Source of the DNA: an uncultured Rhizobiaceae group bacterium
GTDB lineage: Bacteria; Pseudomonadota; Alphaproteobacteria; Rhizobiales; Rhizobiaceae
Reading direction: 5' to 3'
Assembly: GCA_938010435.1 (NCBI GenBank)
Contig: CALLUS010000001.1
Span: 1-64,000 of the forward strand
DNA: 64,000 bases
Numbering within the stretch: position 1 is the first letter of the stretch; the number at the start of each line of letters is the position of its first letter. Made by a program: the position numbers and the translations under genes. Below the pieces are notes generated by a model. It saw only the letters and a program-made list of their open reading frames with translations. It was not told the origin of the DNA and did no database searches. Of this stretch, positions 54,726 to 64,000 are shown in pieces.

Positions 54726-56540
54726 ATGTGGCTGACCTTCGTGGTCATAATCTGCACCATTATCGGATTTGCCAGCGAAAAATGGTCCATCGAAGGCATA
54801 TCTCTTTGTGCCGTCGCCACTCTGTTGGCAATTTTCACTCTTGTTCCTCAATCTTCATCGACGCCAGTCACAGCTCCAGACCTGATCATGGGCTTTGCGA
54901 ACCCTGCTCTGATTACCGTTTTGGCTTTGCTGGTAATCGGGCAAGCCCTGTTCAACACAGATGCTTTAGAACGCCCTGCCCAACTGCTATCCAAAGCGGG
55001 GGGAACATCCGCCCAGCGCACGATCATTATATTGTTGGTAACCGCTGGCATAACCAGCGCATTTTTAAACAACACGCCTGTGGTTGTGATGTTTATCCCA
55101 ATTGTTGTGGCCATCGCCGCCCAGAGGAACTTCACCCCATCCTCAGCACTAATGCCCCTGTCTTATGTGGGTATATTGGGGGGTATGACCACTTTGATCG
55201 GATCATCCACTAACTTACTCGTGGCTGGTGTTGCTGAACGTTATGGTGAAAAAATCGGGTTTTTCGACTTTACCCTTCCGGGCCTCGTGTTGGCTGGTGT
55301 GGGACTTATCTATGTGTTGTTTGTTATGCCAGCGCTGCTGAAAGATAGATCAAAAAACGACAACAATAAAACAGCAGGCACCGGCCGTCAGTTTTTGGCA
55401 CAAATTCACATTAGTGAGGGGCATCCGCTTTATGGACAGGAAGCGATGGCTGGGCTGTTCCCTTCCCTACAAGACATCACAGTGCGCTCAATACAGCGCG
55501 GCGAGAAAAATATTCTGCCGCCATTTGAGGATATCACGCTTTCAGATGGTGATATCATTATTGTGGCGGCAACCCGCCGTGCACTTGTGAAAGCACTTTC
55601 AACCGGAGCTGCCACACTGCCTAAACTCGACAACCATGATGAGATGCCAAATCGTGAAAGCAACACGCTAACTGCTGTTGCAGAAGATTTCACAGTGGCC
55701 GAAGCGGTTTTACCCCCGGGTTCCCGCTATGCCGGACGAACCGTCGAAAACTCGCGCATCCGCTCCAACTACGGAACCATGGTTTTGGGAGTGCAGCGCC
55801 GTAGCGCCATGTCACGCGGTCTCATGCGCAATATCCGTCTGGAACCCGGCGACACAGTGCTCATCGGCGGGTTGTTGGACGACATCGAGCGCCTGCGTGA
55901 AAGCCGTGACTTACTGTTGCTTGAGCGTTCAGCAGCGGAAGTACCGCTGCGTTCCAAAGCGCCTTTGGCGATTGGTATTTTTGCGCTCATCATAGCTTCA
56001 GCCTCGTTCGGACTGGTTCCCATTGTCGCTGCAGCTTTAATTGGTGCATACTTGGTGATCGCTACGGGCTGTTTATCCATTCGCCAAGCCACGCGCAGTT
56101 TTGACCGTCAAATCTATATGATGGTTGGAGCGTCTCTTGCTGCAGCTACTGCGATGGAACGTACAGGCGGCGCTGCATATTTGGCCAACACTGTTGTCGG
56201 CGCAATGGACGGACAATCAGCGGCTATGGTCTTGTCCGTGTTGTTCATTGTCACAGCCATTCTCACAAATGTCCTGTCGAACAATGCCACGGCGGTTTTG
56301 TTCACCCCTATTGCAATCGGGATTGCACAAAAGCTGAACGCACCTGTGGAGGCGTTCATTGTCTGTATCATATTTGCTGCCAATTGCTCGTTCGCAACGC
56401 CAGTGGGCTATCAAACAAATCTTTTGGTGCTCGGTCCGGGGCGTTATCGGTTTAACGACTATTTGAAGGCAGGCATTCCGTTGATTATTATTCTTTGGAT
56501 CACATTCTCCTTATTTGCGCCAAGTTATTACGGGCTTTAA
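54726..56540 (+). CDS. SLC13/DASS family permease with two RCK_C domains
   Basis: A 604-residue transporter. Two membrane halves (residues ~1-215 and ~415-604) carry the family's repeated signatures FLNNTPVVVMFIPIVVAIA, GGMTTLIGSSTNLLVAGVA in the first and VLSNNATAVLFTPIAIGIA, CSFATPVGYQTNLLV in the second. Between them are two TrkA-C/RCK_C domains (GHPLYGQEAMAGLFPSLQDI, GSRYAGRTVENSRI). Such proteins move sulfate, dicarboxylates or similar anions. A TTG at 54711 is an alternative start. It is inserted between the RDD gene and bpt. Confidence 0.88.
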   Translation: MWLTFVVIICTIIGFASEKWSIEGISLCAVATLLAIFTLVPQSSSTPVTAPDLIMGFANPALITVLALLVIGQALFNTDALERPAQLLSKAGGTSAQRTIIILLVTAGITSAFLNNTPVVVMFIPIVVAIAAQRNFTPSSALMPLSYVGILGGMTTLIGSSTNLLVAGVAERYGEKIGFFDFTLPGLVLAGVGLIYVLFVMPALLKDRSKNDNNKTAGTGRQFLAQIHISEGHPLYGQEAMAGLFPSLQDITVRSIQRGEKNILPPFEDITLSDGDIIIVAATRRALVKALSTGAATLPKLDNHDEMPNRESNTLTAVAEDFTVAEAVLPPGSRYAGRTVENSRIRSNYGTMVLGVQRRSAMSRGLMRNIRLEPGDTVLIGGLLDDIERLRESRDLLLLERSAAEVPLRSKAPLAIGIFALIIASASFGLVPIVAAALIGAYLVIATGCLSIRQATRSFDRQIYMMVGASLAAATAMERTGGAAYLANTVVGAMDGQSAAMVLSVLFIVTAILTNVLSNNATAVLFTPIAIGIAQKLNAPVEAFIVCIIFAANCSFATPVGYQTNLLVLGPGRYRFNDYLKAGIPLIIILWITFSLFAPSYYGL

Positions 56541-56583
56541 TAATGCGCCTTTACTCCCAGCAATGGTGCGATAAAACTCTGTC

Positions 56584-57333
56584 ATGACTGCACACTCGCT
56601 CGACACACCTCAGTTCTATCTGACTGCGCCCGCGCCCTGCCCTTATTTGGAAGGACAGCTGGAGCGTAAAGTGTTCACGCATCTGGTGGGAGAGCGTGCC
56701 AAAGCTCTTCACGAAGACCTGACCCATGGCGGGTTTCGGCGTAGCCAAAATATTACTTACCGTCCTGCTTGTGAGGCCTGCAAAGCCTGTATGGCAACAC
56801 GGGTTTTGGTGGACCGGTTTCGTCCGACAAAATCAATGCGCCGCGTGTTGAAAACCAACAGTGATTTGATCGGTGTGGAAGTGCCAAACACACCTACATC
56901 TGAACAATATTCATTGTTTCGGCGTTATGTAGAATCCCGCCATGATGAAGGTGGCATGAACAAAATGACTGTGCTGGATTATGCCATGATGGTGGAAGAC
57001 AGTCATATCGATACACGTATGTTAGAGTTCCGAAAACGAGGCCCGGACACATTTATCAGTGGGCGCGGTGAAGGTGAACTCATTGCCGTCGTGCTCTTCG
57101 ACCGTATGAGCACTGGCCTTTCCATGGTTTATTCGTTTTTTGATCCCGACATGGACAAACGCAGTATTGGCACGTTTCTTATTCTTGATCATATTGAACG
57201 CTGCCGAAAACTGAGCCTACCCCATTGTCACCTGGGATATTGGGTCGAAGGTTCACAGAAAATGGAATATAAAGCCCGTTTTAAACCGCAGGAACGATTG
57301 AACATCGGTGGATGGGTTGAGGTCGATACGTGA
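56584..57333 (+). CDS. bpt: Leucyl/aspartate-tRNA-protein transferase (Bpt/Ate-type)
   Basis: A 249-residue aminoacyl-tRNA-protein transferase that tags proteins with N-terminal Asp/Glu (Bpt) for ClpS-ClpAP degradation. It shows [16 protein letters not shown], the cysteine-bearing [63 protein letters not shown] and [20 protein letters not shown]. The text is the bacterial Ate1-like (Bpt) form rather than Aat. Its stop overlaps the GTG of the Pycsar-effector-like gene, so the two are translationally coupled. Confidence 0.92.
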   Translation: MTAHSLDTPQFYLTAPAPCPYLEGQLERKVFTHLVGERAKALHEDLTHGGFRRSQNITYRPACEACKACMATRVLVDRFRPTKSMRRVLKTNSDLIGVEVPNTPTSEQYSLFRRYVESRHDEGGMNKMTVLDYAMMVEDSHIDTRMLEFRKRGPDTFISGRGEGELIAVVLFDRMSTGLSMVYSFFDPDMDKRSIGTFLILDHIERCRKLSLPHCHLGYWVEGSQKMEYKARFKPQERLNIGGWVEVDT

Positions 57334-57890
57334 AAAAATTATTGAAAGATGTGGAACTGCACAAAGACTTGGCGGGTTCTGAAGGGCTTGATGCCAACAA
57401 TATCAGCCGTGTTCGTATCCAATACCTCATCGCTCAACATCAAACATCTATTCAGCAAGTGCAATTTGCTGATGCCAAAGCTGCCGTGATCATGACAATG
57501 ATCGGATTTCTGGCTCTTCGCGGGCCTATTGATTTAAGCAACTCTCAAATGGGGGGCGTTTCTATTGCCTTCGGCATAATGTGCGCAGTCGCCGTATTTT
57601 GCAGTATCTCTGCAGTTTTTCCCCGCTACCCCAGCTTGAGTGTCTCCAAGAAAATTTCAGAATTCGAAACTTGGTCTTGGCCTGCTCTTTCTTGCCTTGG
57701 AACAGACCCCGACAACTATGCCGAATACATGCAAACCAGCGAAGTCTCTCAATTGGTTCATTCGATTTCGAGTAGCAACGTCGTCATCGCCCGGGTGTTA
57801 AGGCGAAAATTTATGTACCTGCGTCTGTCGTTTTTCGCATCAGGAATTTCTGTTCTTTTGATCTTTGCTGACTTGAGCACCAAGACGTGA
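57330..57890 (+). CDS. DUF5706/Pycsar-effector-like membrane protein
   Basis: A 186-residue protein with three hydrophobic segments (about residues 50-63, 77-97 and 163-181). The first is preceded by [20 protein letters not shown], the A-D-x-K-A pattern of DUF5706 proteins, and the second is followed by [10 protein letters not shown], also typical. The C-terminal [20 protein letters not shown] fits too. Members of this family include membrane effectors of Pycsar anti-phage systems that respond to cyclic CMP/UMP. No pyrimidine cyclase gene is next to it. The GTG start at 57330 overlaps the bpt stop. A housekeeping role tied to bpt is an alternative. Confidence 0.6.
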   Translation: MKKLLKDVELHKDLAGSEGLDANNISRVRIQYLIAQHQTSIQQVQFADAKAAVIMTMIGFLALRGPIDLSNSQMGGVSIAFGIMCAVAVFCSISAVFPRYPSLSVSKKISEFETWSWPALSCLGTDPDNYAEYMQTSEVSQLVHSISSSNVVIARVLRRKFMYLRLSFFASGISVLLIFADLSTKT

Positions 57891-57900
57891 GCAGCACTGC

Positions 57901-58788
57901 GTGACCACTCCACAATCGCAAAATCAAACATCTAAAGGGTTAAGCCTTGCTTTCGTTGGTGGTTTAGCCTTGTCATTTGACATTCCACTCATCCGCCTTG
58001 CGCTGAGCGACCCCTACACCGTAATGGCGGCCCGGGGCTTGGGAATTGCGTTTATCTTGCTCATCTATTGGCGGTTTTTCGCAAACCGAAACGCAATGCC
58101 GAGGTCGCTGTTTGCCGATAAGGATTTTATCATCGTTGGCGCTCTTTCCGGCGCAAACAATATTTGTTTCACAATAGCCGTGTTCAACACATCAACAGCC
58201 AATGTGGTTTTCATCCTCGCCTTCAATGCCATGTTGGCTGCACTGTTGTCTTGGCCCATGGTTGGCGAAAGGCTCAAACTGCACACTTGGTTGGCCATCA
58301 TTGCTACTTTGGTGGGCGTGGGAATTATCGTGGCCGATGGATTGGGTACAGGAAACCTGTTTGGGGATGTTCTGGCATTAATGTGTGCGGGGTTATTAGC
58401 ATTATCGCTGACTTTAACCCGCAAGAGTGGAAAAGACCTATCGCTTGCTCCGGGCTTTGGTGGTCTCGTTTCTGCAGCCTTCGCATTGCCAACGATTCTG
58501 CTACTTGGGTCCGAGCTTCAAGCCCCGCTCTGGTTGGCATTGGACGCGCTTGTTTTGGTTCCTATTGCAGGTATCACACTTTGGCTGGCACCACGGTTTA
58601 TCACAGCTCCGCAAGTGGCATTGTTTTACCTGCTGGAAACCGTTTTGGCACCTCTGTGGGTTTGGATCGTGTTCTTTGAAGTGCCCAGCACCAATGTTTT
58701 CGTTGGTGGATTGGTCGTCACGGCCGCAATTGGGCTACACGCCGCCTATGAGCTTAAGATTTCCCAGACAAAGCGTTCGCAACTATAA
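57901..58788 (+). CDS. EamA/DMT-family transporter
   Basis: A 295-residue inner-membrane protein with ten helices in two EamA repeats: LSLAFVGGLALSFDIPLIR at the start, NTSTANVVFILAFNAMLAALLSWPMVGERL closing the first half, and APQVALFYLLETVLAPLWVWIVFFEVPS closing the second. Drug/metabolite transporters of this kind often export amino acids or small metabolites. The start is a GTG at 57901, 10 bases after the previous stop, so it may be part of the bpt operon. Its end overlaps a convergent small pilin gene by 35 bases. Confidence 0.85.
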   Translation: MTTPQSQNQTSKGLSLAFVGGLALSFDIPLIRLALSDPYTVMAARGLGIAFILLIYWRFFANRNAMPRSLFADKDFIIVGALSGANNICFTIAVFNTSTANVVFILAFNAMLAALLSWPMVGERLKLHTWLAIIATLVGVGIIVADGLGTGNLFGDVLALMCAGLLALSLTLTRKSGKDLSLAPGFGGLVSAAFALPTILLLGSELQAPLWLALDALVLVPIAGITLWLAPRFITAPQVALFYLLETVLAPLWVWIVFFEVPSTNVFVGGLVVTAAIGLHAAYELKISQTKRSQL

Positions 58789-58933
58789 TGAACATTTCTG
58801 CGTTCACGATACCAAAGCTAGCTGCGCCATACATAACCGTGGCTCCTAACAAGGCAAGAAGCAGACCATATTCAACCATGGTCGCACCGGATTGATCAGT
58901 CCAGAAGCTTTGGATTTTGTTCAATTTTTTCAA
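58754..58933 (-). CDS. Flp-type (type IVb) pilin, small
   Basis: A 59-residue ORF with a TTG start at 58933: LKKLNKIQSFWTDQSGATMV then EYGLLLALLGATVMYGAASF, ending ALSGKS. It matches Flp/Fap pilins: short basic leader, D-x-S-G-A-T, the glutamate five residues into the hydrophobic stretch (VEYGL), and one long helix. GGCGGA lies upstream. Flp pilins form the fibre of tad-type pili; no tad genes are in view, so it would be an orphan copy. It overlaps the end of the EamA gene on the other strand. The unusual start leaves some doubt that it is expressed. Confidence 0.65.
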   Translation of the reverse strand: MKKLNKIQSFWTDQSGATMVEYGLLLALLGATVMYGAASFGIVNAEMFIIVANALSGKS

Positions 58934-59031
58934 TACGAAAGTCCGCCAATCATTTTCGCCGTAAAGTTACGGATCAAGAAACACTATAATTTGAGTATTA
59001 AGATGTTGTGAAATAGCAGTATTCGAAAAAA

Positions 59032-61317
59032 TTAGAACTTTCCGTTCTTTGGAAAACCTTTTGGAACCATGCGACCTGCTTGCGCGCGGTCGCCCATATA
59101 TTCCAACAATTCTTCTGCCGAACGGGTATGGGTGCGGTCAGCACTGTCTGTCCAACTTAAGCCAGCAGACAATTTGAATGCGCTTGTATCCTTGATGCCA
59201 CCGTCCTTGTATTTCTGCAGACGAACGCCCTTGCCACGTCCCATTTCAGGAACTTGGTCCAGCGGGAAGATAATGAGTTTGCGGTTCTCGCCCACGACAG
59301 CCAAATGATCAGGTGCATTGTCATCCGCTTCTATCGCGTTGCAGATTATAGCTTCTGCAGGAACAGCAACATTCAAAACCTGTTTGCCCTTGCGGGTGTT
59401 GGCGATGACATCAGCCTCTGCAACCACAAAACCATTGCCCAGTGTGGAAGCAAGCAAACGTTTGCGGCCCGGTTTGTGAACAAACACACTGACGAGATCC
59501 GCATCATTGTCCATATCCACCATGATACGCACGGGTTCGCCATGGCCACGGCCGCCCGGCAATTTGTCGCCCTGCAAAGTGTAAAACTTACCCGCAGTCG
59601 TAAACATGAGGATACGGTCAGTGGTTTCAGCGTGGAACGCTGTTTTCAGACGATCGCCCTCTTTAAACGTCAGAACACTGAAATCCGCTGCATGACCGCG
59701 CAATGCACGTATCCAGCCTTTTTCAGACACAACAACAGTGATCGGTTCTTTTTCGATCATAGCCTGTTGAACAGCTTCCATATCGATTTCGACAGCTTCG
59801 GCAAAATCAGTTCGGCGTTTGCCGATTTCAGTGTCTTTGCCAAATTTCTTTTTGGTTTGACCGATTTCCCAAGCAATGGTTTTCCACTGGGCCTCTTCAC
59901 TGGCCAAAAGCGCGTCGATGCCCGCTTTTTCTTCAAGTAACGTTTCGTTTTCCTGACGAATTTCCATTTCTTCCAGTTTATGCAAGCGGCGCAAACGCAG
60001 GTTCAAAATGGCTTCGGCTTGGTTTTCAGTAATCTCAAAACGGGCAATCAACGCCTGTTTCGGGAAATCTTCTGTACGAATGATGCGGATCACTTCATCG
60101 ATGTTTAAGAATGCGACGAGATAACCACCCAAGACTTCGAGGCGTTTTTCAATTTGTCCCAAACGGTGCTTCGAACGACGCACCAGTACGTTTTTGCGGT
60201 GTTCCAACCATTCTTTCAGCACATCACGAATGCTTAAAACTTTAGGCACTTTGCCACCGGACAACACATTCATATTGAGGGGGAAACGGGTTTCCAAATC
60301 AGTTGACCGGAACAATTGTTCCATCAATAAATTTTCATCGATTGAACGGGATTTTGGTTCAAGAACGATGCGAATGTCTTCCGCACTCTCGTCGCGGATA
60401 TCGGCCAACAATGGCAATCTCTTTGCCAGAAGTAATTCTGCCGTCTTCTCAATCAGCTTTGACTTTTGAACCTGATATGGAATTTCAGTGATGACAATTT
60501 GCCAAGTGCCCCTGCCCGTATCTTCCTTTTTCCAACGGGCACGGGTGCGGAAACCACCCTTGCCTGTCTTATAGGCCTCCAGAATGTTTTCGCGACTTTC
60601 AACAATCACGCCACCGGTTGGAAAGTCAGGACCAGGTATGAATTCAAGAAGCTTGTCAAAGCCGGCATTTGGAAACTTGATCAGATGCAGCGCGGCGTTG
60701 CAGAGCTCCTCCGCATTGTGCGGAGGAATATTTGTGGCCATGCCGACTGCGATGCCGGCAGAGCCATTTGCCAAAAGATTGGGAAATGCGCCCGGCAAAA
60801 CCACAGGCTCGGTGTCAGCTTCATCATAGTTGGGGCGAAAATCGACGGCGTCTTCGTTAATGCCATCCAAAATGGAAGTTGCAACAGCGGTCATTCGCGC
60901 TTCGGTGTAACGCATGGCGGCTGGATTATCGCCATCAATGTTCCCGAAATTGCCTTGTCCATCCACGAGCGGATAGCGCTGCGCAAAATCCTGACTCAAG
61001 CGCACAAGAGCATCATAGACCGACTGGTCGCCGTGGGGGTGATATTTACCGATCACATCACCAACAATACGCGCACACTTTTTGAAACCGGTTTCAGGAT
61101 TCAGCTTCAATTCCCGCATGGCGTGTAGAATACGGCGATGAACAGGCTTCAAACCATCGCGCACGTCTGGCAATGCCCTTCCCATGATCGTGGACAAAGC
61201 ATAAGCTAAATAACGCTCTTCAAGAGCATCTTTTAAATCAATCGGTTCAATTCCGTCGCCAGAGCCACCGTCAGAACCTGATCCGCCTGCTGGCGGGTGA
61301 ATCGCATCGTTTCCCAT
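59032..61317 (-). CDS. parC: DNA topoisomerase IV subunit A
   Basis: A 761-residue type IIA topoisomerase subunit that separates linked daughter chromosomes with ParE. It shows [46 protein letters not shown] (quinolone-resistance region), the catalytic tyrosine in [12 protein letters not shown], and C-terminal beta-pinwheel repeats ([35 protein letters not shown]). The length and the glycine/serine-rich N-terminal leader are usual for alphaproteobacterial ParC rather than GyrA. The start at 61317 begins [12 protein letters not shown]. Confidence 0.95.
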   Translation of the reverse strand: MGNDAIHPPAGGSGSDGGSGDGIEPIDLKDALEERYLAYALSTIMGRALPDVRDGLKPVHRRILHAMRELKLNPETGFKKCARIVGDVIGKYHPHGDQSVYDALVRLSQDFAQRYPLVDGQGNFGNIDGDNPAAMRYTEARMTAVATSILDGINEDAVDFRPNYDEADTEPVVLPGAFPNLLANGSAGIAVGMATNIPPHNAEELCNAALHLIKFPNAGFDKLLEFIPGPDFPTGGVIVESRENILEAYKTGKGGFRTRARWKKEDTGRGTWQIVITEIPYQVQKSKLIEKTAELLLAKRLPLLADIRDESAEDIRIVLEPKSRSIDENLLMEQLFRSTDLETRFPLNMNVLSGGKVPKVLSIRDVLKEWLEHRKNVLVRRSKHRLGQIEKRLEVLGGYLVAFLNIDEVIRIIRTEDFPKQALIARFEITENQAEAILNLRLRRLHKLEEMEIRQENETLLEEKAGIDALLASEEAQWKTIAWEIGQTKKKFGKDTEIGKRRTDFAEAVEIDMEAVQQAMIEKEPITVVVSEKGWIRALRGHAADFSVLTFKEGDRLKTAFHAETTDRILMFTTAGKFYTLQGDKLPGGRGHGEPVRIMVDMDNDADLVSVFVHKPGRKRLLASTLGNGFVVAEADVIANTRKGKQVLNVAVPAEAIICNAIEADDNAPDHLAVVGENRKLIIFPLDQVPEMGRGKGVRLQKYKDGGIKDTSAFKLSAGLSWTDSADRTHTRSAEELLEYMGDRAQAGRMVPKGFPKNGKF

Positions 61318-61465
61318 AAGTTCCCGATACCGTTTTCACTCGCATTGAACAAGTCGCAAGCTGCTTGCGACAAAAACAGTCACCAACTGTGCAACTTATC
61401 ACTTTATATCGAAGATCTAGCAGTTAAGGTGATTAAGAGATCCATATTGAAAACAGAGACACTCC

Positions 61466-62974
61466 ATGCACAGCATTATGTCACGCCCCATTTTTTCCAA
61501 GTCTACAATTCCTGTTATTGCAACCTTTGCTATTACACTGGCTGGCACGACCATTCCGGCACACGCTTTGGAAGGTAAAACTCTGTTTGAAAAACTATTC
61601 AAAACGGGCACGGAAATTACCTACGATAACATCTCTGAATCAGGCAATGGCTCCTTCTCGGCTACTGGCGTGACGATCAAATATGCAAATGGCGACCGCA
61701 GTTCGACCATACAGGGGCTTGATGTGAAAGGACTAATAGAAACATCGGAAGGGCGTCTTGCTTTTGATTCCATCAGCGCGACCGAACTTACGGGACAAGG
61801 CCGCAGAGGCGGCGGGCCATTTTCCATTGAAGGTTTGGTGCTCGAAAACTCTGAAATTCCCTTTAAAATTTGGGAAGACGGTTTGAACGATGAAGAAAAG
61901 AAGCAACGTGTGAAAGTCGGTGCCCTGTCGTTAACAGGCTTCAATGTTCAACAAAAATCAGGTGACAAGTTTAACATGGGGAAGCTTAGCCTGCAAAATG
62001 CGGACGTGCCGTTGGATTGGCGTTACGACCCTAAAGGGAGTGCAAAAACTGGTGCCGTAGCTGCACCGATGACATTTGAACTGTTTGCGATGACAGACCT
62101 TTCAGGCTCCACCAAACAAGGTGTGACTTGGGATGTGGCCACCATTGCGATAGACGGAGCCAATATTCCAACCAGCATTTCGGCCACTGTCGATGAATGG
62201 ATGCAGATTTATAAATCCGTGAATGTTGGAAAGATCACTGCAGCGCTTGGCGGCGTGGAGTTGTTTTCCATGGACTCGATGACAGGTACGATTGGAAAGC
62301 CTGATGGCGAAGGCACAATCCCGTCATTCAGCGAAATTAAAAATATCAATGTGAATTTAAAATCTATTCCAGACCCGCAATTCCAGACTGTTTCTAAACA
62401 GTTAGGCTATGAGACTTTGCAAGTGGATATGGTGGGAGACGGAACATACAACCCTAATTCCGGTGCGCTCGGCATCAAAAACATGGCTATGAATTTCAAA
62501 GATATGGCTGACCTTAACATCACCTACAACATGACAGGTTACACAAAAGAAGTCGCTAACGCATTGCAACAAACCCAGATAAAAATTGCTGGTGGTGCCA
62601 ACCCGCAAACATCCTACATGGAATTACTACCGATCTTATCAAACCTGAAACTGTCCGACTTCAAACTGGGCTTGACCGACAAATCACTGACGGGTCGTTT
62701 GCTTGATTTCCAAGCCAGCCAAATGGGCACAACCGGTGATCAATTGGCGCAAGGTGCACCTATGATGATTGGTATTGGTATGGGCGGTTTGAACATGCCT
62801 GAGTTCACTGAAATGGTGACCAAGGCAGTGGGATCATTTTTACAAAATAAAGGTACGTTGTCTGTGGAGGCCGCGCCTGCGGAGCCTGTATCCATTGTGA
62901 ATGTGGTTTTGGCCGGTCAGGCAGACCCCACCAAAGTTCCTGAAATGCTGAACCTAAAAATTTCCGGCAACTGA
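61466..62974 (+). CDS. Exported protein, function unknown
   Basis: A 502-residue protein with a signal peptide (TIPVIATFAITLAGTTIPAHA, cleavage near residue 34). The mature part is built of repeated short beta-like units, with alternating statements such as GSFSATGVTIKYANGDRSST, IQGLDVKGLIETSEGRLAF and VGKITAALGGVELFSMDSM. It has no cysteines in the mature chain and few charged clusters. The layout is reminiscent of long beta-helical/taco periplasmic proteins, but I recognise no family. The ATG at 61478 is an alternative start. A strong terminator follows, so it forms its own transcript, divergent from parC. Confidence 0.7.
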   Translation: MHSIMSRPIFSKSTIPVIATFAITLAGTTIPAHALEGKTLFEKLFKTGTEITYDNISESGNGSFSATGVTIKYANGDRSSTIQGLDVKGLIETSEGRLAFDSISATELTGQGRRGGGPFSIEGLVLENSEIPFKIWEDGLNDEEKKQRVKVGALSLTGFNVQQKSGDKFNMGKLSLQNADVPLDWRYDPKGSAKTGAVAAPMTFELFAMTDLSGSTKQGVTWDVATIAIDGANIPTSISATVDEWMQIYKSVNVGKITAALGGVELFSMDSMTGTIGKPDGEGTIPSFSEIKNINVNLKSIPDPQFQTVSKQLGYETLQVDMVGDGTYNPNSGALGIKNMAMNFKDMADLNITYNMTGYTKEVANALQQTQIKIAGGANPQTSYMELLPILSNLKLSDFKLGLTDKSLTGRLLDFQASQMGTTGDQLAQGAPMMIGIGMGGLNMPEFTEMVTKAVGSFLQNKGTLSVEAAPAEPVSIVNVVLAGQADPTKVPEMLNLKISGN

Positions 62975-62982
62975 TTGCCTCG

Positions 62983-63020
62983 CCAGATCGCGGTGCATGA
63001 CTGCACTGCGATCTGGTTTA
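62983..63020 (+). terminator. Rho-independent terminator
   Basis: A 15-base stem, CCAGATCGCGGTGCA (62983-62997) with TGCACTGCGATCTGG (63002-63016), has one G-U pair and a 4-base loop, then TTTAT. It lies 9 bases after the stop of the unknown exported protein gene. Confidence 0.8.
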
Positions 63021-63048
63021 TCATGCCTAAATTTGATAGGTTTGAGGT

Positions 63049-63516
63049 ATGAGCACTGAACTTCATTCCATCCAATGCGATAGCCCCTTTGGGCCTTTGA
63101 CCATCACAGCCAACAAAGATGCAATAGTCGCTTTGGATTGGACAGATTGCGAACAGGTGGAAGAAACGTCATTGCTCCGTGAAGCATCGTTCCAACTGGC
63201 CGCTTATTTTGCAAAAGACCTTCAAAAATTTGATCTGCCGATGGCGCCAACGGGCGACACGTTTCAACAATCTGTTTGTCAAGCAATGCTGGATATTCCC
63301 TATGGTGAAACCACTACCTATGGAGCGATTGCAGACAAATTACATACGTTTGGGCAACCTGTTGGAAATGCGTGTGGCGCTAATTCCATTCCCATCATCA
63401 TTCCGTGCCACCGTGTTTTAGGAGCCAAGGGTCTTGGAGGCTATTCAGGCGAAGGTGGGGTTGAACGCAAAATAGAATTGCTGAAACACGAAGGCGGATT
63501 TCCCTACCTTTTATGA
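63049..63516 (+). CDS. ogt: Methylated-DNA-[protein]-cysteine S-methyltransferase
   Basis: A 155-residue DNA repair protein that takes the methyl group from O6-methylguanine onto its own cysteine. The active site is IPIIIPCHRVLGAKG (PCHRV), preceded by FQQSVCQAMLDIPYGETTTYGAIADKL, the helix-turn-helix, and followed by GGYSGEGGVERKIELLKHEG. It is the Ogt-type single domain without the AraC-like half of Ada. It has GAGGT upstream of the ATG and converges on the LysE gene with a 6-base overlap. Confidence 0.93.
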   Translation: MSTELHSIQCDSPFGPLTITANKDAIVALDWTDCEQVEETSLLREASFQLAAYFAKDLQKFDLPMAPTGDTFQQSVCQAMLDIPYGETTTYGAIADKLHTFGQPVGNACGANSIPIIIPCHRVLGAKGLGGYSGEGGVERKIELLKHEGGFPYLL

Positions 63517-64000
63517 CGGCCCATAAAATGCCGCGTAAAGCGCAACACCAACCACGGCAACCAAGGCTGCCGCCATCGCCATATTGATGATGCGCTGGGT
63601 TTGTGGTGCCAAATCCAACCTCCCAAGGCTCACCCCTGCCCACATCCAGACAATGTGAATGGGGACCCATATTAAATTGAGAATGAGAAATTTTAAGATG
63701 ATCTCAACTCCAAGGCTCTCTGGCCAAAACGGATAATTCGCAAACGCAAATATTCCAACTGCATAGGCTTTGGGATTGAATATCTGAAGAACGACCGCCC
63801 CCCAAAACCCCGGGGGATGGGTCGCTTCCATGAAACCAATCTTCGATCCGGCAAGTGCGACACGGGCGGCTAGATACAATAGGTAAGCTGAAGAGAGAAC
63901 CATAAACACCAGCCTGATGTCTTGGCGCGCAATCAGCAGCGCAGCCAGCCCAGACGCGGCGGCCAACATGACCAGATTGGACCCGACAAACAAGCCTGTA
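63511..64000 (-). CDS. LysE-family exporter, C-terminal fragment
   Basis: About 163 residues of a LysE/RhtB-type amino acid exporter. The frame stays open to the window edge. It shows ASGLAALLIARQDIRLVFMVLSSAYLLYLAARVAL, the family segment LQIFNPKAYAVGIFAF and IHIVWMWAGVSLGRL. It has four or more helices; the N-terminal G-P-x-x-x region is missing because the gene runs off the window. The exported substrate is unknown. It is convergent with ogt. Confidence 0.85.
   Translation of the reverse strand, partial: TGLFVGSNLVMLAAASGLAALLIARQDIRLVFMVLSSAYLLYLAARVALAGSKIGFMEATHPPGFWGAVVLQIFNPKAYAVGIFAFANYPFWPESLGVEIILKFLILNLIWVPIHIVWMWAGVSLGRLDLAPQTQRIINMAMAAALVAVVGVALYAAFYGPS

Noticed and set aside
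59254-61128. Plus-strand ORFs of 228 and 220 residues within parC
   Set aside because: They are antisense shadows of a well-conserved housekeeping gene.
1-64000. CRISPR array, prophage or insertion sequence
   Set aside because: No regularly spaced direct repeats, transposase, integrase or phage structural genes were seen on either strand.

Overview
The window looks like chromosomal DNA of a marine-type alphaproteobacterium, most likely Hyphomicrobiales (Rhizobiales). The reasons are gene order rather than any single gene: ubiquinol-cytochrome c chaperone/DUF177/plsX/fabH/ihfA/merR/tRNA-Pro, thiL/nusB/ribH/ribE/ribD/nrdR/glyA, an L,D-transpeptidase with an LdtR-type MarR regulator, and hemB/RDD/bpt are all blocks I know from rhizobia and relatives. 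Base composition looks moderate (near 50% GC by eye, not computed), low for typical rhizobia. Genus cannot be named from this sequence alone.

Layout. 1-134: start of tuf. 290-8945: an accessory block holding a DUF2855/flavoprotein pair, a catabolic set (DapA-like lyase, PuuC-like aldehyde dehydrogenase, PuuB-like amine oxidase, class V aminotransferase) and a DUF3800 gene followed by a candidate structured RNA. It separates tuf from tRNA-Gly, tRNA-Tyr and rlmB, which usually sit close to tuf. 10.4-18.7 kb: a secreted repeat protein, dusA, a tungstate-type ABC importer (tupBCA), a hydroxypyruvate isomerase-like protein, recJ, ctaA and DUF2842. 18.7-30.1 kb: a surface polysaccharide cluster (deacetylase, CelD-type acetyltransferase, Wzc-like chain-length protein with a degenerate ATPase site, Wza-like export lipoprotein, GT4, polyprenyl-phosphate sugar transferase, Wzy-like polymerase) ending beside an RTX protein. 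30.3-37.7 kb: acyl-CoA synthetase, tRNA-Pro, merR, ihfA, fabH, plsX, DUF177, cytochrome bc1 chaperone, bamE.

37.9-46.1 kb: MFS transporter, then one long minus-strand run thiL-nusB-ribH-ribE-ribD-nrdR-glyA, and an L,D-transpeptidase. 46.3-50.2 kb: a small accessory patch (BLUF photoreceptor, outer-membrane beta-barrel protein, decayed ohrR-type regulator, LysR regulator, frameshifted membrane ORF) placed between the L,D-transpeptidase and ldtR. 50.5-64 kb: ldtR, DUF6163, 3-hydroxyisobutyryl-CoA hydrolase-like gene, hemB, two intergenic palindromic repeats, a frameshifted RDD gene, SLC13 permease, bpt, a Pycsar-effector-like membrane protein coupled to bpt, EamA transporter, a short Flp-type pilin gene hidden in a gap, parC, a 502-residue exported protein of unknown function, ogt, and part of a LysE exporter.

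Most genes are ordinary housekeeping. The places that deserve attention are the orphan Pycsar-effector-like protein tied to bpt, the DUF3800 gene with its adjacent RNA-like element, the uncharacterised catabolic operon, the BLUF patch, the degenerate Wzc-like protein and three broken genes between 48 and 55 kb. No CRISPR array, transposase or phage gene was seen.
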